Shown here piece after piece: positions 8,585-17,314 of a DNA stretch of 64,000 nucleotides (position 1 is its first letter; the number at the start of each line of letters is the position of its first letter). The notes under the pieces were generated by a model, which had not been told where the DNA came from, did not search any database, and worked only from the letters and a program-made list of their open reading frames with translations. The DNA is from Azoarcus_F sp048158365 (lineage in GTDB: Bacteria; Pseudomonadota; Gammaproteobacteria; Burkholderiales; Rhodocyclaceae), in NCBI GenBank assembly GCA_048158365.1, contig JBLLNL010000001.1; one strand, written 5' to 3'. A program made the translations under genes and the position numbers.

Positions 8585-9354
8585 ACTGGATCCACGCGCT
8601 ATTCGATACGCTGGGTTCCACGCTGACTGACGTGCTACCGATCGCGCTGGTTCTGTTCGTGTTCCAGTTCGTGATCCTGCGACGTCGCATTTCGAACGCA
8701 CGACGGGCGGCGGTTGGCGCGGTTTTCGTGGTGCTCGGACTGACGCTGTTTCTGGTCGGGCTCGAGCGCGCGCTGTTTCCGATCGGCCGTCTGATGGCGG
8801 GGCAACTGACAGCACCGGATTTCCTGCGGGGCGCAGATGCGGTCGAAGCGTCGTCGCTTGTGTGGAGCGATTACCACTGGGTGTTGATCTTCGCCTTCGC
8901 GATCGGGTTCGCGACGACGCTGGCCGAACCGGCGCTGATCGCGGTCGCTATGAAGGCGAGCGACATCTCGGTCGGTGCGATCGATGCGACCACGCTGCGC
9001 GTCGCGGTCGCGCTCGGCGTGGCCACCGGCATCGCGATCGGGGCGTTCCGGATCATCACCGGCGCACCGATCCAGTGGTTCATCGTCGCCGCCTATGCCC
9101 TCGTCGTGATCCAGACCTGGCGCGCACCGCGCTGGATCGTGCCGCTGGCGTTCGACTCGGGCGGTGTCGCCACCTCCACGGTGACGGTGCCGATCATCGC
9201 TGCGCTGGGCCTGGGGCTGGCCGAGGCCGTGCCTGGCCGCGACCCGTTGATCGATGGGTTCGGCCTGATCGCGTTCGCGTGCCTGTTTCCGATCGTGACC
9301 GTCATGGGGTATGCGCAGATCGCGGCGTACTTCGCCAGCCGACGCGAATCCTGA
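8581..9354 (+). CDS. DUF1538 family integral membrane protein, second copy
   Basis: This is the second of two tandem paralogous membrane proteins, at 257 residues. It has the same signatures as the first copy (GFATTLAEPALIAVAMKAS and AFDSGGVATSTVTVP) in the same order and spacing. The two genes overlap by ATGA. In related genomes these halves are often accompanied by a PII-like signalling protein gene; none is present here, as the next gene is napF on its own promoter. What is carried across the membrane is unknown. Confidence 0.75.
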   Translation: MNWIHALFDTLGSTLTDVLPIALVLFVFQFVILRRRISNARRAAVGAVFVVLGLTLFLVGLERALFPIGRLMAGQLTAPDFLRGADAVEASSLVWSDYHWVLIFAFAIGFATTLAEPALIAVAMKASDISVGAIDATTLRVAVALGVATGIAIGAFRIITGAPIQWFIVAAYALVVIQTWRAPRWIVPLAFDSGGVATSTVTVPIIAALGLGLAEAVPGRDPLIDGFGLIAFACLFPIVTVMGYAQIAAYFASRRES

Positions 9355-9440
9355 GCTGGACCCGTCCTGGGCGCAGCTCGCTCGCCTTTTCAGGCGTACA
9401 GGTGTCGCCGCGAGCGCCTTGATTGCGATTCATTCGCAGT

Positions 9441-9489
9441 TTGACACCGGTCAACATACCCACGGCGTCGAAGGTGTTTAATGCACTGC
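9441..9489 (+). promoter_or_regulatory. Class II FNR/Dnr-type promoter of the nap operon
   Basis: TTGAC-ACCG-GTCAA at 9441-9454 is a perfect inverted repeat of the FNR family type (consensus TTGAT-N4-ATCAA). A TTTAAT hexamer at 9477-9482 is a good -10 element. The expected start near 9489 is 41.5 bp from the palindrome centre, the exact geometry of class II activation. Nap is therefore predicted to be switched on at low oxygen, or by a nitrogen-oxide-sensing homologue of FNR. Confidence 0.8.
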
Positions 9490-9517
9490 AATAAACACAG
9501 AGTCTTCATTTCATCCG

Positions 9518-10012
9518 ATGCCACAGATGTCGGTTTCACGTCGCAGCTTCCTGAGAGGCAGGTTCCGGGCCTCGGAGGGTGCGCTACGCCCGCCCTGGGC
9601 GAAGGCGGCCGGTGAATTCGAACAGTGCTGCACGCGCTGTGGAGACTGCACCGAGGCCTGTCCGACGGGGATCATCAAGTCGGGCGAGGGCGCTTACCCG
9701 ATCGTCGATTTCGGCGCCGGTGAATGCACGTTTTGTGGTGATTGTGTGACGGTCTGCGAGCCCGGTGCGCTGCGGCGGGTCGAGGGACAGGGGCCGTGGG
9801 CACTGAAGCTCTCGATCGCCGAAAGCTGTCTTGCACGGCAAGGCGTCGAATGCCGGGTATGCGGGGAATGCTGCGGGGCCTCGGTGATCCGGTTTCGCCC
9901 AAGGCTGGGTGGCGTGTCCGAGCCGGAACCGGACGTGGCGCGTTGCACCGGATGCGGCGCTTGTGTTGCACCCTGCCCGGTCGGGGCGATAGCGATGGAG
10001 ATGCATCAATGA
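9518..10012 (+). CDS. napF: Ferredoxin-type protein NapF
   Basis: NapF is a cytoplasmic iron-sulfur protein that assists maturation of NapA before Tat export. The 164-residue protein contains classical 4Fe-4S motifs CTRCGDCTEACP (from residue 38), CTFCGDCVTVCEP (from 70) and CTGCGACVAPCP (from 143). A fourth cysteine group, CRVCGECC, lies near 112-119. The N-terminus holds a twin-arginine-looking SRRSFLRG, as is common in this family, although NapF is usually retained inside. A second ATG nine bases downstream is also possible. It overlaps napD by ATGA. Confidence 0.92.
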   Translation: MPQMSVSRRSFLRGRFRASEGALRPPWAKAAGEFEQCCTRCGDCTEACPTGIIKSGEGAYPIVDFGAGECTFCGDCVTVCEPGALRRVEGQGPWALKLSIAESCLARQGVECRVCGECCGASVIRFRPRLGGVSEPEPDVARCTGCGACVAPCPVGAIAMEMHQ

Positions 10013-10263
10013 AGATTGCAAGTCTGGTGTTGAGAGCGAAATCTGAAAGCTTTCCCGAATTGAAGGACGCGTTGCGCACGATTCCCGGTGTCGAACTGCA
10101 CGGAGAATCGGCCGAAACCGGGCGTCTGATCGTGACGGTCGAGGATGGCGAAGGCTATTCCATGACCGATTCCATCCTCGCGGTCAATCTGAACAGGCAT
10201 GTGCTGAGCCTCACGCTCGCATACGAATATACCGACGAAGGTCTCGAATTACAGGAGGCATGA
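10009..10263 (+). CDS. napD: NapD, chaperone for the NapA Tat signal
   Basis: NapD binds the twin-arginine signal peptide of NapA and prevents export before cofactor loading. The 84-residue protein begins MKIASLVLRAKSESF and has the ferredoxin-like fold pattern of the family, with IPGVELHGESAETGRLIVTVE in the centre and a C-terminal LSLTLAYEYTDE strand. The start overlaps the napF stop (ATGA at 10009-10012). The stop is one base from the napA start, so all three are coupled. Length is typical. Confidence 0.92.
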   Translation: MKIASLVLRAKSESFPELKDALRTIPGVELHGESAETGRLIVTVEDGEGYSMTDSILAVNLNRHVLSLTLAYEYTDEGLELQEA

Positions 10264-10264
10264 A

Positions 10265-12811
10265 ATGAGCATGAATCGACGTGACTTCATCAAGACGAAC
10301 GCGGTGGCGGCGGCCGCTGCGACGGCGGGAATCGGCATTCCGGTGGTCGCGCAGGCCCAGCAGGCCGGCGCGACGGGCACGCGGGTGCGCTGGGACAAGG
10401 CGGCCTGTCGCTTCTGCGGCGTCGGTTGCTCGGTGCTGGTCGGCGTGCAGGACAACCGTGTGGTCGCGACCCAGGGTGATCCGGATTCGCCGGTCAATCG
10501 CGGCCTGAACTGCATCAAGGGCTATTTCCTGTCGAAGATCATGTACGGGGCGGACCGCCTGACCCAGCCGATGCTGCGCATGCGTGGCGGTCAGTACGCG
10601 AAGGACGGCGAATTCACGCCGATCTCGTGGGATCAGGCCTTCGACATCATGGCCGAGAAATGGAAGGCCGCGCTGAAGGAGCACGGTCCGCGTTCGGTCG
10701 GCATGTTCGGCTCCGGCCAGTGGACGGTGTGGGAGGGCTATGCCGCGGCGAAGCTGCACAAGGCCGGCTTCCGCACCAACAACATCGACCCGAACGCACG
10801 CCACTGTATGGCGTCCGCGGTGGCGGGCTTCATGCGCACCTTCGGCATGGACGAGCCGATGGGCTGCTACGACGACATCGAGAATGCGGACGTGTTCGTG
10901 CTGTGGGGCAGCAACATGGCCGAGATGCATCCGATCCTGTGGAGCCGCATCACCGACCGTCGCCTGACCCATCCCGCTTGCGAAGTCCATGTGCTGTCGA
11001 CCTTCGAGCACCGGTCCTATGAACTGGCCGACAACCCGATGATCTTCCATCCGCATACCGACCTGGCGATGCTGAACTACATCTGCCATCACATCATCTC
11101 GACCGGTCGGGTCAATGAGGATTTCGTCAGCAAGCACGTCAGGTTCAAGCGCGGCGAGGCCGACATCGGTTTCGGCCTGCGCCCGAACCATCCGCTCGAG
11201 CAGGCCGCGACGAACAACGGCTATCCCGGCGCGGACGGCCAACGGAAGGGCAATCCGGGCAAGTCCGAGGACATGACCTTCGAGGAGTTCGCCGAGTACG
11301 TGTCCGAGTACACGCTCGAGAAGGTGTCCAAACTTTCGGGAGTGCCGGAATCCAACCTGCGCCGCATGGCCGAAGTCTATGCCGATCCGAACAGAAAGGT
11401 CACGTCCTTCTGGACCATGGGCTTCAACCAGCACACCCGCGGTACCTGGGTGAACAACATGATCTACAACGTTCACCTGCTGGTGGGCAAGATCTCCGAA
11501 CCGGGCAACAGCCCGTTCTCGCTGACCGGCCAGCCTTCCGCCTGCGGCACCGCGCGCGAGGTCGGCACCTTTGCCCATCGCCTGCCGGCGGACATGGTCG
11601 TGACCAATCCCAAGCACCGCGAATATGCGGAGAACGTGTGGCAATTGCCGGAAGGCACGATTCCGGACTGGGTCGGCCTGCACGCAGTCGCTCAGAGCCG
11701 CGCGCTGAAGGACGGCGTGCTGAAGTGTTACTGGACGTCAACCACGAACAACATGCAGGCCGGTCCAAACATCAACGAGGAGGTCTATCCCGGCTGGCGC
11801 AACCCTGAAGCTTTCGTCGTCGTATCGGATGTCTATCCGACCGTCTCCGCGCTGTCGGCCGACCTGATCCTGCCGTGTGCGATGTGGACCGAGAAGGAAG
11901 GCGCTTTCGGCAACGCCGAGCGGCGCGGGCAGTTCTGGCGCCAGCAGGTCAAGGCACCCGGCCAGGCCAAGAGCGACCTGTGGCAGTACATCGAGTTCTC
12001 GAAGCGCTTCAAGGTCGATGAGGTCTGGCCGGAGGAACTGCTTGCGAAGAAACCCGAGTTCCGCGGCAAGACGCTGTACGACATCCTGTTCGCGAACGGC
12101 GAGGTCGACAAGTACCCGCTGTCCGAGGTCGCCACCGTCAATGCGCATGCCTGGGAAGGCTACATGAACGACGAGTCCCAGGAACTCGGCTACTACCTGC
12201 AGAAGGGCCTGTACGAGGAATATGCGCGCTTTGGCCGCGGCAAGGCCCATGACCTCGCGTACTTCGACGATTATCACAAGGCACGCGGTTTCCGCTGGCC
12301 GGTCGTCGATCGCAAGGAGACGCTGTGGCGCTACAAGGAAGGCTTCGACCCGTACGTGAAGGCTGGCGAGGACTGGAACTTCTACGGCAACCCGGACGGC
12401 AAGGCGATCATCTTCGCGCTGCCCTACCAGGATCCGCATGACAAGCCGGATGCCGAATACGACATGTGGTTGTGCACCGGTCGGGTGCTGGAGCACTGGC
12501 ATACCGGATCGATGACACGGCGCGTTACCGAATTGCATCGCTCGGTGCCGGAAGCCCAGATCTTCATGCACCCGGAGGATGCGCAGAAACGCGGACTGCA
12601 GCGCGGCATGGCGGTGAAGGTCGTGTCCAAGCGCGGCGAGATGGTGGCCCAACTCGAGACCCGTGGCCGCAACAAGCCGCCCAAGGGGCTGATCTTCATC
12701 CCGTTCTTCGACGAGGGGCGGCTGGTGAACAAGCTCATCGAGGATGCGACCTGCCCGATTTCGAAGGAAACCGACTTCAAGAAGTGCCCGGTGAAGGTCA
12801 TGCGCGCTTGA
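10265..12811 (+). CDS. napA: Periplasmic nitrate reductase catalytic subunit NapA
   Basis: NapA reduces nitrate to nitrite in the periplasm with a bis-MGD molybdenum cofactor and one 4Fe-4S cluster. The 848-residue precursor has a Tat signal (NRRDFIK at residues 4-10, followed by a hydrophobic stretch and cleavage near 30-33). The cluster ligands are Cys48, Cys51, Cys55 and Cys83. The molybdenum ligand is Cys181 in NARHCMAS. The C-terminal cofactor-binding domain carries CTGRVLEHWHTGSMTRR. It accepts electrons from NapB and is matured with NapD and NapF encoded just upstream. Confidence 0.98.
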   Translation: MSMNRRDFIKTNAVAAAAATAGIGIPVVAQAQQAGATGTRVRWDKAACRFCGVGCSVLVGVQDNRVVATQGDPDSPVNRGLNCIKGYFLSKIMYGADRLTQPMLRMRGGQYAKDGEFTPISWDQAFDIMAEKWKAALKEHGPRSVGMFGSGQWTVWEGYAAAKLHKAGFRTNNIDPNARHCMASAVAGFMRTFGMDEPMGCYDDIENADVFVLWGSNMAEMHPILWSRITDRRLTHPACEVHVLSTFEHRSYELADNPMIFHPHTDLAMLNYICHHIISTGRVNEDFVSKHVRFKRGEADIGFGLRPNHPLEQAATNNGYPGADGQRKGNPGKSEDMTFEEFAEYVSEYTLEKVSKLSGVPESNLRRMAEVYADPNRKVTSFWTMGFNQHTRGTWVNNMIYNVHLLVGKISEPGNSPFSLTGQPSACGTAREVGTFAHRLPADMVVTNPKHREYAENVWQLPEGTIPDWVGLHAVAQSRALKDGVLKCYWTSTTNNMQAGPNINEEVYPGWRNPEAFVVVSDVYPTVSALSADLILPCAMWTEKEGAFGNAERRGQFWRQQVKAPGQAKSDLWQYIEFSKRFKVDEVWPEELLAKKPEFRGKTLYDILFANGEVDKYPLSEVATVNAHAWEGYMNDESQELGYYLQKGLYEEYARFGRGKAHDLAYFDDYHKARGFRWPVVDRKETLWRYKEGFDPYVKAGEDWNFYGNPDGKAIIFALPYQDPHDKPDAEYDMWLCTGRVLEHWHTGSMTRRVTELHRSVPEAQIFMHPEDAQKRGLQRGMAVKVVSKRGEMVAQLETRGRNKPPKGLIFIPFFDEGRLVNKLIEDATCPISKETDFKKCPVKVMRA

Positions 12812-12848
12812 GCGCGGCGCGACCCGTCCCGGTTCCGGTTCGGAGCGT

Positions 12849-12869
12849 CTGCCCCCGGAAACGGGGCAG
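12849..12869 (+). other. Hairpin between napA and napG
   Basis: CTGCCCC (12849-12855) and GGGGCAG (12863-12869) form a 7-bp stem in the 145-bp gap after napA, the largest gap inside the operon. There is no U-run. It is more likely to stabilise or partly attenuate the transcript than to end it. Confidence 0.4.
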
Positions 12870-12956
12870 GCGGCCGGGGCCGGACAGGTCGGGGGTGCGA
12901 AGACCAAGCATGACAACCCGTGATTCCACCGGCCGGTGGGGTCAGGATGAACGGAA

Positions 12957-13826
12957 ATGAACGACACGACCAAAAAGCAGCTGACCAGGCAGGGGACGCC
13001 GTCCCGTCGTCGATTCCTGAAGGAATCGGCCGGGGTCGCGGGTGGCGCCTGTCTGCTGGCGGTCGGTGTCGGACTGTACACGCGGCAGGCTTCGGCGTTG
13101 CCGTCTACCGCCTTGCGCCCGCCAGGCGCCCTCGAGGAGCCGGCGTTTCTCGGCGCCTGCGTGCGCTGCGGTCTGTGCGTGCGTGACTGCCCCTACGACA
13201 CGCTGAAGCTCGCCGAACTCGGCGACGGCGTCGCCACCGGCACACCCTACTTCGAGGCGCGCAAGGTTCCATGTGAGATGTGTGACGACATCCCGTGTGT
13301 GGTCGCATGTCCGACCGGTGCGCTCGATCGGGCGCTGACCGACATCGAGGACGCACGGATGGGTCTGGCGGTGCTGATCGACCAGGAGACCTGCCTGAAC
13401 TTCCTCGGCCTGCGCTGCGACGTCTGCTACCGGGTGTGCCCGGTCATCGACCAGGCGATCACGCTGGAGCGCATGCACAACCCGCGTTCCGACCGGCACG
13501 CGCTGTTTCTGCCCACCGTGCATTCCGATCACTGCACCGGTTGCGGAAAGTGCGAACAGGCCTGCGTGCTGCCGGGCGAGGCCGCGATCAAGGTGTTGCC
13601 GATCCAGCTGGCGCAGGGCTCCCGCGCCGAACACTACCTGCGGGGCTGGGAAGAGCGCGAGGCGGCAGGCGGCTCGCTGATCGGTGACCAGATCGAACTG
13701 CCGGTGCGCGGCATGGAGGGGCAGGCCTATGGAGACACGCGCCTGCGACCCGGCACGGCGCCGGGCGAGCCGCCCACGGGGCCCGGGGCTGCGCCGGGCG
13801 GGCTGGAATCGGGGTGGCGGCCATGA
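12957..13826 (+). CDS. napG: Ferredoxin-type quinol oxidase subunit NapG
   Basis: NapG is a periplasmic protein with four 4Fe-4S clusters that works with membrane-bound NapH in moving electrons from quinol toward NapAB. The 289-residue precursor has a Tat motif SRRRFLKE at residues 17-24. Cysteine groups include CVRCGLCVRDCP (from 68), CEMCDDIPCVVACP, CDVCYRVCP and CTGCGKCEQACVLP. The C-terminal 40 residues are a low-complexity Pro/Gly-rich tail, longer than usual. Its stop overlaps the napH start. Confidence 0.93.
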   Translation: MNDTTKKQLTRQGTPSRRRFLKESAGVAGGACLLAVGVGLYTRQASALPSTALRPPGALEEPAFLGACVRCGLCVRDCPYDTLKLAELGDGVATGTPYFEARKVPCEMCDDIPCVVACPTGALDRALTDIEDARMGLAVLIDQETCLNFLGLRCDVCYRVCPVIDQAITLERMHNPRSDRHALFLPTVHSDHCTGCGKCEQACVLPGEAAIKVLPIQLAQGSRAEHYLRGWEEREAAGGSLIGDQIELPVRGMEGQAYGDTRLRPGTAPGEPPTGPGAAPGGLESGWRP

Positions 13827-14758
13827 GTGCGCATTCACCCACGCCTGCGACGACGCCGGGCGGCGTCCCCGAAAGCAGCGTGCGCGGGGCCGCGATGCGC
13901 GGCACGATCGCGCGGCCCGGCCTGGAGGCGCGCCAGACCAAGGGCTGGCTGCGTGCGCACAAATGGCTGCTGCTGAGGCGCGCGTCGCAACTGGGCATCC
14001 TCGCGTTGTTCCTGATCGGACCATGGTTCGGCATCTGGATCGTCAAGGGCAACCTGTCGTCCAGCCTGACGCTGGGCGTGCTGCCGCTGACCGACCCGTT
14101 CGTGCTGGCACAGTCGTTCGCCGCTGGCGTCGTTCCGTACAAGGAGGCCCTGCTCGGCGGCGGCATCGTGCTGGCTTTCTACCTGATCCTCGGAGGTCGC
14201 CTGTTCTGCTCCTGGGTCTGCCCGGTCAACATGGTCACCGATGCGGCGGCGTGGCTGCGGCGCAGGCTCGGACTGAAGGGTGGCAAGGCGCCCGATGCGC
14301 GTACACGCTACTGGTTGCTGGCCTTCGTGTTGGTGATCGCGTTCGGGACCGGTTCGCTGGCCTGGGAGTGGGTCAATCCGGTGTCGATGTTCCACCGCGG
14401 ACTGATCTTCGGCTTCGGCCTCGCATGGGGCATCGTCGGCGGCGTGTTCCTGTACGACCTGCTGATCGCGAGTCGCGGCTGGTGCGGACATGTGTGTCCG
14501 GTGGGGGCCTTCTACGGCCTGCTCGGCAAAAGTGCGCTGCTGCGCGTGAGCGCGGACAAGCGCCGCGCATGCAACGATTGCATGGACTGCTTCGCGGTCT
14601 GTCCCGAGCCCCAGGTGATTCGTCCGGCGCTGAAGGCGGCCGGACAGGACCACCCCGTCATTCTCGATCAGGATTGCACGACCTGCGGCCGCTGCGTCGA
14701 TGTATGCGGCAAGGATGTATTTCGTATTACGACCCGATTTGATAGGAGCGAGTCATGA
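13823..14758 (+). CDS. napH: Membrane quinol dehydrogenase NapH
   Basis: NapH is an integral membrane iron-sulfur protein that oxidises quinol and passes electrons to NapG. ATG 13823 overlaps the napG stop and gives 311 residues; a GTG nine bases earlier is less likely. There are about four membrane segments, two CxxxCP motifs at membrane faces (FCSWVCPVNM and WCGHVCPVGAF) and two C-terminal 4Fe-4S motifs, CNDCMDCFAVCPEP and CTTCGRCVDVCGK. The N-terminal 30 residues are a variable cytoplasmic extension. The stop overlaps the napB start. Confidence 0.93.
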   Translation: MSAHSPTPATTPGGVPESSVRGAAMRGTIARPGLEARQTKGWLRAHKWLLLRRASQLGILALFLIGPWFGIWIVKGNLSSSLTLGVLPLTDPFVLAQSFAAGVVPYKEALLGGGIVLAFYLILGGRLFCSWVCPVNMVTDAAAWLRRRLGLKGGKAPDARTRYWLLAFVLVIAFGTGSLAWEWVNPVSMFHRGLIFGFGLAWGIVGGVFLYDLLIASRGWCGHVCPVGAFYGLLGKSALLRVSADKRRACNDCMDCFAVCPEPQVIRPALKAAGQDHPVILDQDCTTCGRCVDVCGKDVFRITTRFDRSES

Positions 14759-15207
14759 ACAGGAAGACCCGTAATCTCGTTTTTGCGCTGGTCGCGGCGC
14801 TGGGCATCGGCGCAATGGCAGTGCCGCAGGCGATCGGCCAGACCGTCTCCAGCGTGCGTGGCGCCGATGTCGCCGACCGGGAACTCACGCCGGGCATGTA
14901 TAGGATGCTGCCGGACGGGCCTCCGATTCCGCGCGACTACGTGCAGCAGCCGCCGATGGTGCCGCACAAGGTCGATGGTTACGAGGTGTCGATGAACTTC
15001 AACAAGTGCATGGACTGCCATTCGTGGACGCGTTACCGCGCGGCCGGCGCGACCAAGGTCAGTCTGACGCACTTCAGGGACCGCGATGCGAACGAACTGT
15101 CCAACATCTCGCCGCGCCGCTACTTCTGCCTGCAGTGCCATGTGCCGATGACCGATGCCAGACCCTTGGTCGAAAACACCTTCCAGCCCGCCACCGGTGT
15201 TCGCTGA
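14755..15207 (+). CDS. napB: Dihaem cytochrome c NapB, electron-transfer subunit
   Basis: NapB is the periplasmic small subunit that donates electrons to NapA. The 150-residue precursor has a Sec signal peptide ending near residue 29. Two c-haem motifs are present, CMDCH at residues 85-89 and CLQCH at 125-129. His71 in PHKVDGY and His106 are likely distal ligands. The MNFNKCMDCHSW and NELSNISPRRYFCLQCHVPM blocks are diagnostic. Haem attachment depends on the ccm genes directly downstream. It starts within the end of napH (ATGA overlap). Confidence 0.95.
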   Translation: MNRKTRNLVFALVAALGIGAMAVPQAIGQTVSSVRGADVADRELTPGMYRMLPDGPPIPRDYVQQPPMVPHKVDGYEVSMNFNKCMDCHSWTRYRAAGATKVSLTHFRDRDANELSNISPRRYFCLQCHVPMTDARPLVENTFQPATGVR

Positions 15208-15244
15208 GCCGAAGCCATGACGAGATGGACTAACGGGGAACGAC

Positions 15245-15865
15245 ATGACTGAAGTGAACAAGAAGAGTTTGTGGCAGCGGATGCGCTCGATGGGATGGCT
15301 CGGCATTGTCGTGCTGTTCGCCGCCGGCGTGATCTTCTGGGGCGGCTTCAACTGGGCGGTCGAGGCGACCAACACCGAGAAGTTCTGCCTGTCCTGCCAC
15401 GAGATGGAGAATCACGTCTTTCAGGAGTATCGGCACTCGATTCACTATCAGAACCGAACCGGCGTTCGGGCGGTTTGCTCCGACTGCCATGTGCCCAAGG
15501 AGTGGGGGCCCAAGATGGTGCGCAAGGTCCAGGCCAGCCGTGAGCTGTATGGGAAGGTCATGGGTACGATCAACACGCCCGAGAAGTTCGAGGCCAAGCG
15601 TCTGGAACTGGCTGAACGTGAATGGCGCCGCATGAAGGCCAACGACTCGCGCGAGTGTCGCAATTGCCACGGCTTCGAATACTTCGACTACTCGGTGCAG
15701 GGCCGTCGCTCCAACCAGGCGCATCAGACAGGCCTGCAACAGGGGCTGACCTGCATCGACTGCCACAAGGGTATCGCGCACTCCCTGCCACCGATCCAGC
15801 AGGACATCGGGATCGGGGTCGATGGTGCGATCCCGATCGAGATGTTCCGTCCGTTGCCGAACTGA
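15245..15865 (+). CDS. napC: Tetrahaem cytochrome c quinol dehydrogenase NapC
   Basis: NapC belongs to the NapC/NirT family and moves electrons from the quinol pool to NapB. The 206-residue protein has one N-terminal membrane anchor (residues about 18-38) and four CxxCH haem sites beginning at Cys48, Cys78, Cys138 and Cys170. It closes the napFDAGHBC operon, which therefore has both the NapGH and the NapC quinol routes. An AACGGGGAA sequence before ATG 15245 serves as ribosome-binding site. Confidence 0.95.
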   Translation: MTEVNKKSLWQRMRSMGWLGIVVLFAAGVIFWGGFNWAVEATNTEKFCLSCHEMENHVFQEYRHSIHYQNRTGVRAVCSDCHVPKEWGPKMVRKVQASRELYGKVMGTINTPEKFEAKRLELAEREWRRMKANDSRECRNCHGFEYFDYSVQGRRSNQAHQTGLQQGLTCIDCHKGIAHSLPPIQQDIGIGVDGAIPIEMFRPLPN

Positions 15866-15881
15866 TCGCGGACAACTCGAA

Positions 15882-15910
15882 CGGTCGACGGGGCGAACCC
15901 CGTTCGACCG
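15882..15910 (+). terminator. Likely nap operon terminator hairpin
   Basis: CGGTCGACGGGG (15882-15893) pairs with CCCCGTTCGACCG (15898-15910) around a CGAA loop, with one bulged base. It begins 16 bases after the napC stop. There is no immediate T-run; a TTTTTT tract occurs at about 15950, too far to be its tail. The position suggests termination or 3' end protection before ccmA. Confidence 0.55.
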
Positions 15911-16013
15911 GTCGGGCAGGCGCGCTGCAGCCGTCCCCGCGAGGGGACATTTTTTCGGCCGGCCCACCGGCGTGCCGCCCAAAGAAAGGCCGTGTGTGGT
16001 TTAATTGCGCCCG

Positions 16014-16640
16014 ATGCTCGAAGCCAACAACCTCGCCTGCCTGAAGGGTGACCGCCTGCTGTTCCGTGGATTGTCCCAGCGCATGGCATCCGGGGATATG
16101 CTGCGCGTCGCCGGGCCGAACGGCGTGGGCAAGACCAGCCTGCTTCGTATCCTGTGCGGGTTGTCGATGCCGGAATTTGGCAGCGTGCTGTGGAAGGGCC
16201 GGGACACGCGGCGCGACCGCGAACATTTCCATCGGGAACTGCTTTATCTGGGCCACTCGGCAGCGCAAAACGACTTGTTGACGCCGCTCGAGAACCTGCG
16301 TTTCGCGTGCAGTGCAGGCGGTGATGCCGCGCGCGAGGCGGACTGCGTCACCGCGCTCGAACGAATCGGCCTGGGCGCGCAGATCGACCTGCCGGCAAGG
16401 GTATTGTCGCAGGGGCAGCGCAGGCGCGTCGGCCTGGCGCGCCTGTTCCTGTCGGCCGCGCGCCCGCTGTGGGTGCTGGACGAACCGTTCACCGCGCTCG
16501 ACGTGGCCGCGGTCGCGGATCTCGCCGCGACGCTGTCCGCGCATTGCGACGCAGGCGGCGTGGTGATCCTGACCACGCACCAGGACGCGCCGTTCGCGAA
16601 GCCGCCGGCCGTGCTCGATCTTGCCGAGGTGGCCTGTTGA
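16014..16640 (+). CDS. ccmA: Haem exporter ATP-binding protein CcmA
   Basis: CcmA is the ATPase of the CcmABCD complex that releases holo-CcmE during cytochrome c maturation. The ATG at 16014 gives 208 residues, with Walker A GPNGVGKTS at 34-42, the LSQGQRRR signature and Walker B LWVLDEPFTALD. Length is typical of CcmA and shorter than most ABC ATPases. It starts about 150 bp after napC, and the ccm genes follow with overlaps. Its placement fits the need to make haem-loaded NapB and NapC. Confidence 0.94.
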   Translation: MLEANNLACLKGDRLLFRGLSQRMASGDMLRVAGPNGVGKTSLLRILCGLSMPEFGSVLWKGRDTRRDREHFHRELLYLGHSAAQNDLLTPLENLRFACSAGGDAAREADCVTALERIGLGAQIDLPARVLSQGQRRRVGLARLFLSAARPLWVLDEPFTALDVAAVADLAATLSAHCDAGGVVILTTHQDAPFAKPPAVLDLAEVAC

Positions 16641-17314
16641 ACAGTCTGCTCGGGCCGTTCCTGGCGGTGATGCGCCGAGATCTGATGCTCGCGTGGCGCG
16701 GTCGTGCGGACGTGCTGGTCACGCTCGCATTCTTTGTCGTCGTGGTCTGTCTGTTCCCGTTCGGGGTCGGACCGGAGACCAATCAATTGCGGACGATCGC
16801 GCCGGGCGTGCTGTGGGTCGCCGCACTGCTGTCCACGCTGCTGTCGCTGCATCGCCTGTTCGCCCAGGACCATAGCGACGGAACCATCGAGCAGTTGTTG
16901 TTGTCTCCTGAGCCGACGTCGTTGTGGGTGACGGCGAAGGTGCTCTCCCACTGGATCGTCACCGGTTTGCCGCTGGTACTCGCGGCGCCCGGCCTTGCCT
17001 TGCTGTTTGACGTGGAGCAAGGCGCTCTGGGCGTCCTTATATTATCCTTGGCTCTGGGTACGCCGATTCTTGCGTTGCTCGGTGCGGTGGGCGCAGCCCT
17101 GACGCTGGGTTTGCGGGGTGGCGGCGTGCTGCTGGCGTTGCTGGTGCTGCCCTTGTTCGTTCCGGTGCTCATTTTTGGTGCCGGCGCGGTCGATGCCCAT
17201 CTGGGTGGAACGGGCGCGGATGCCCATCTGTTGTTGCTTGCGGGCGGATTGCTCGGAGCATTGGCACTGGCGCCGTTCGCATGTGCGGCTGCCCTCAGGA
17301 TTGCAGTTGAATGA
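16637..17314 (+). CDS. ccmB: Haem exporter permease CcmB
   Basis: CcmB is the six-helix membrane subunit of the CcmABCD complex. The TTG at 16637 overlaps the ccmA stop (TTGA) and gives 225 residues beginning LNSLLGPFLAVMRRDLMLAWR, which is the family N-terminus. The DHSDGTIEQLLLSPEP and ILSLALGTPILALLGAVGAALT segments are conserved. A longer upstream frame exists but lies wholly within ccmA. The stop overlaps the ccmC start. Confidence 0.92.
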   Translation: MNSLLGPFLAVMRRDLMLAWRGRADVLVTLAFFVVVVCLFPFGVGPETNQLRTIAPGVLWVAALLSTLLSLHRLFAQDHSDGTIEQLLLSPEPTSLWVTAKVLSHWIVTGLPLVLAAPGLALLFDVEQGALGVLILSLALGTPILALLGAVGAALTLGLRGGGVLLALLVLPLFVPVLIFGAGAVDAHLGGTGADAHLLLLAGGLLGALALAPFACAAALRIAVE

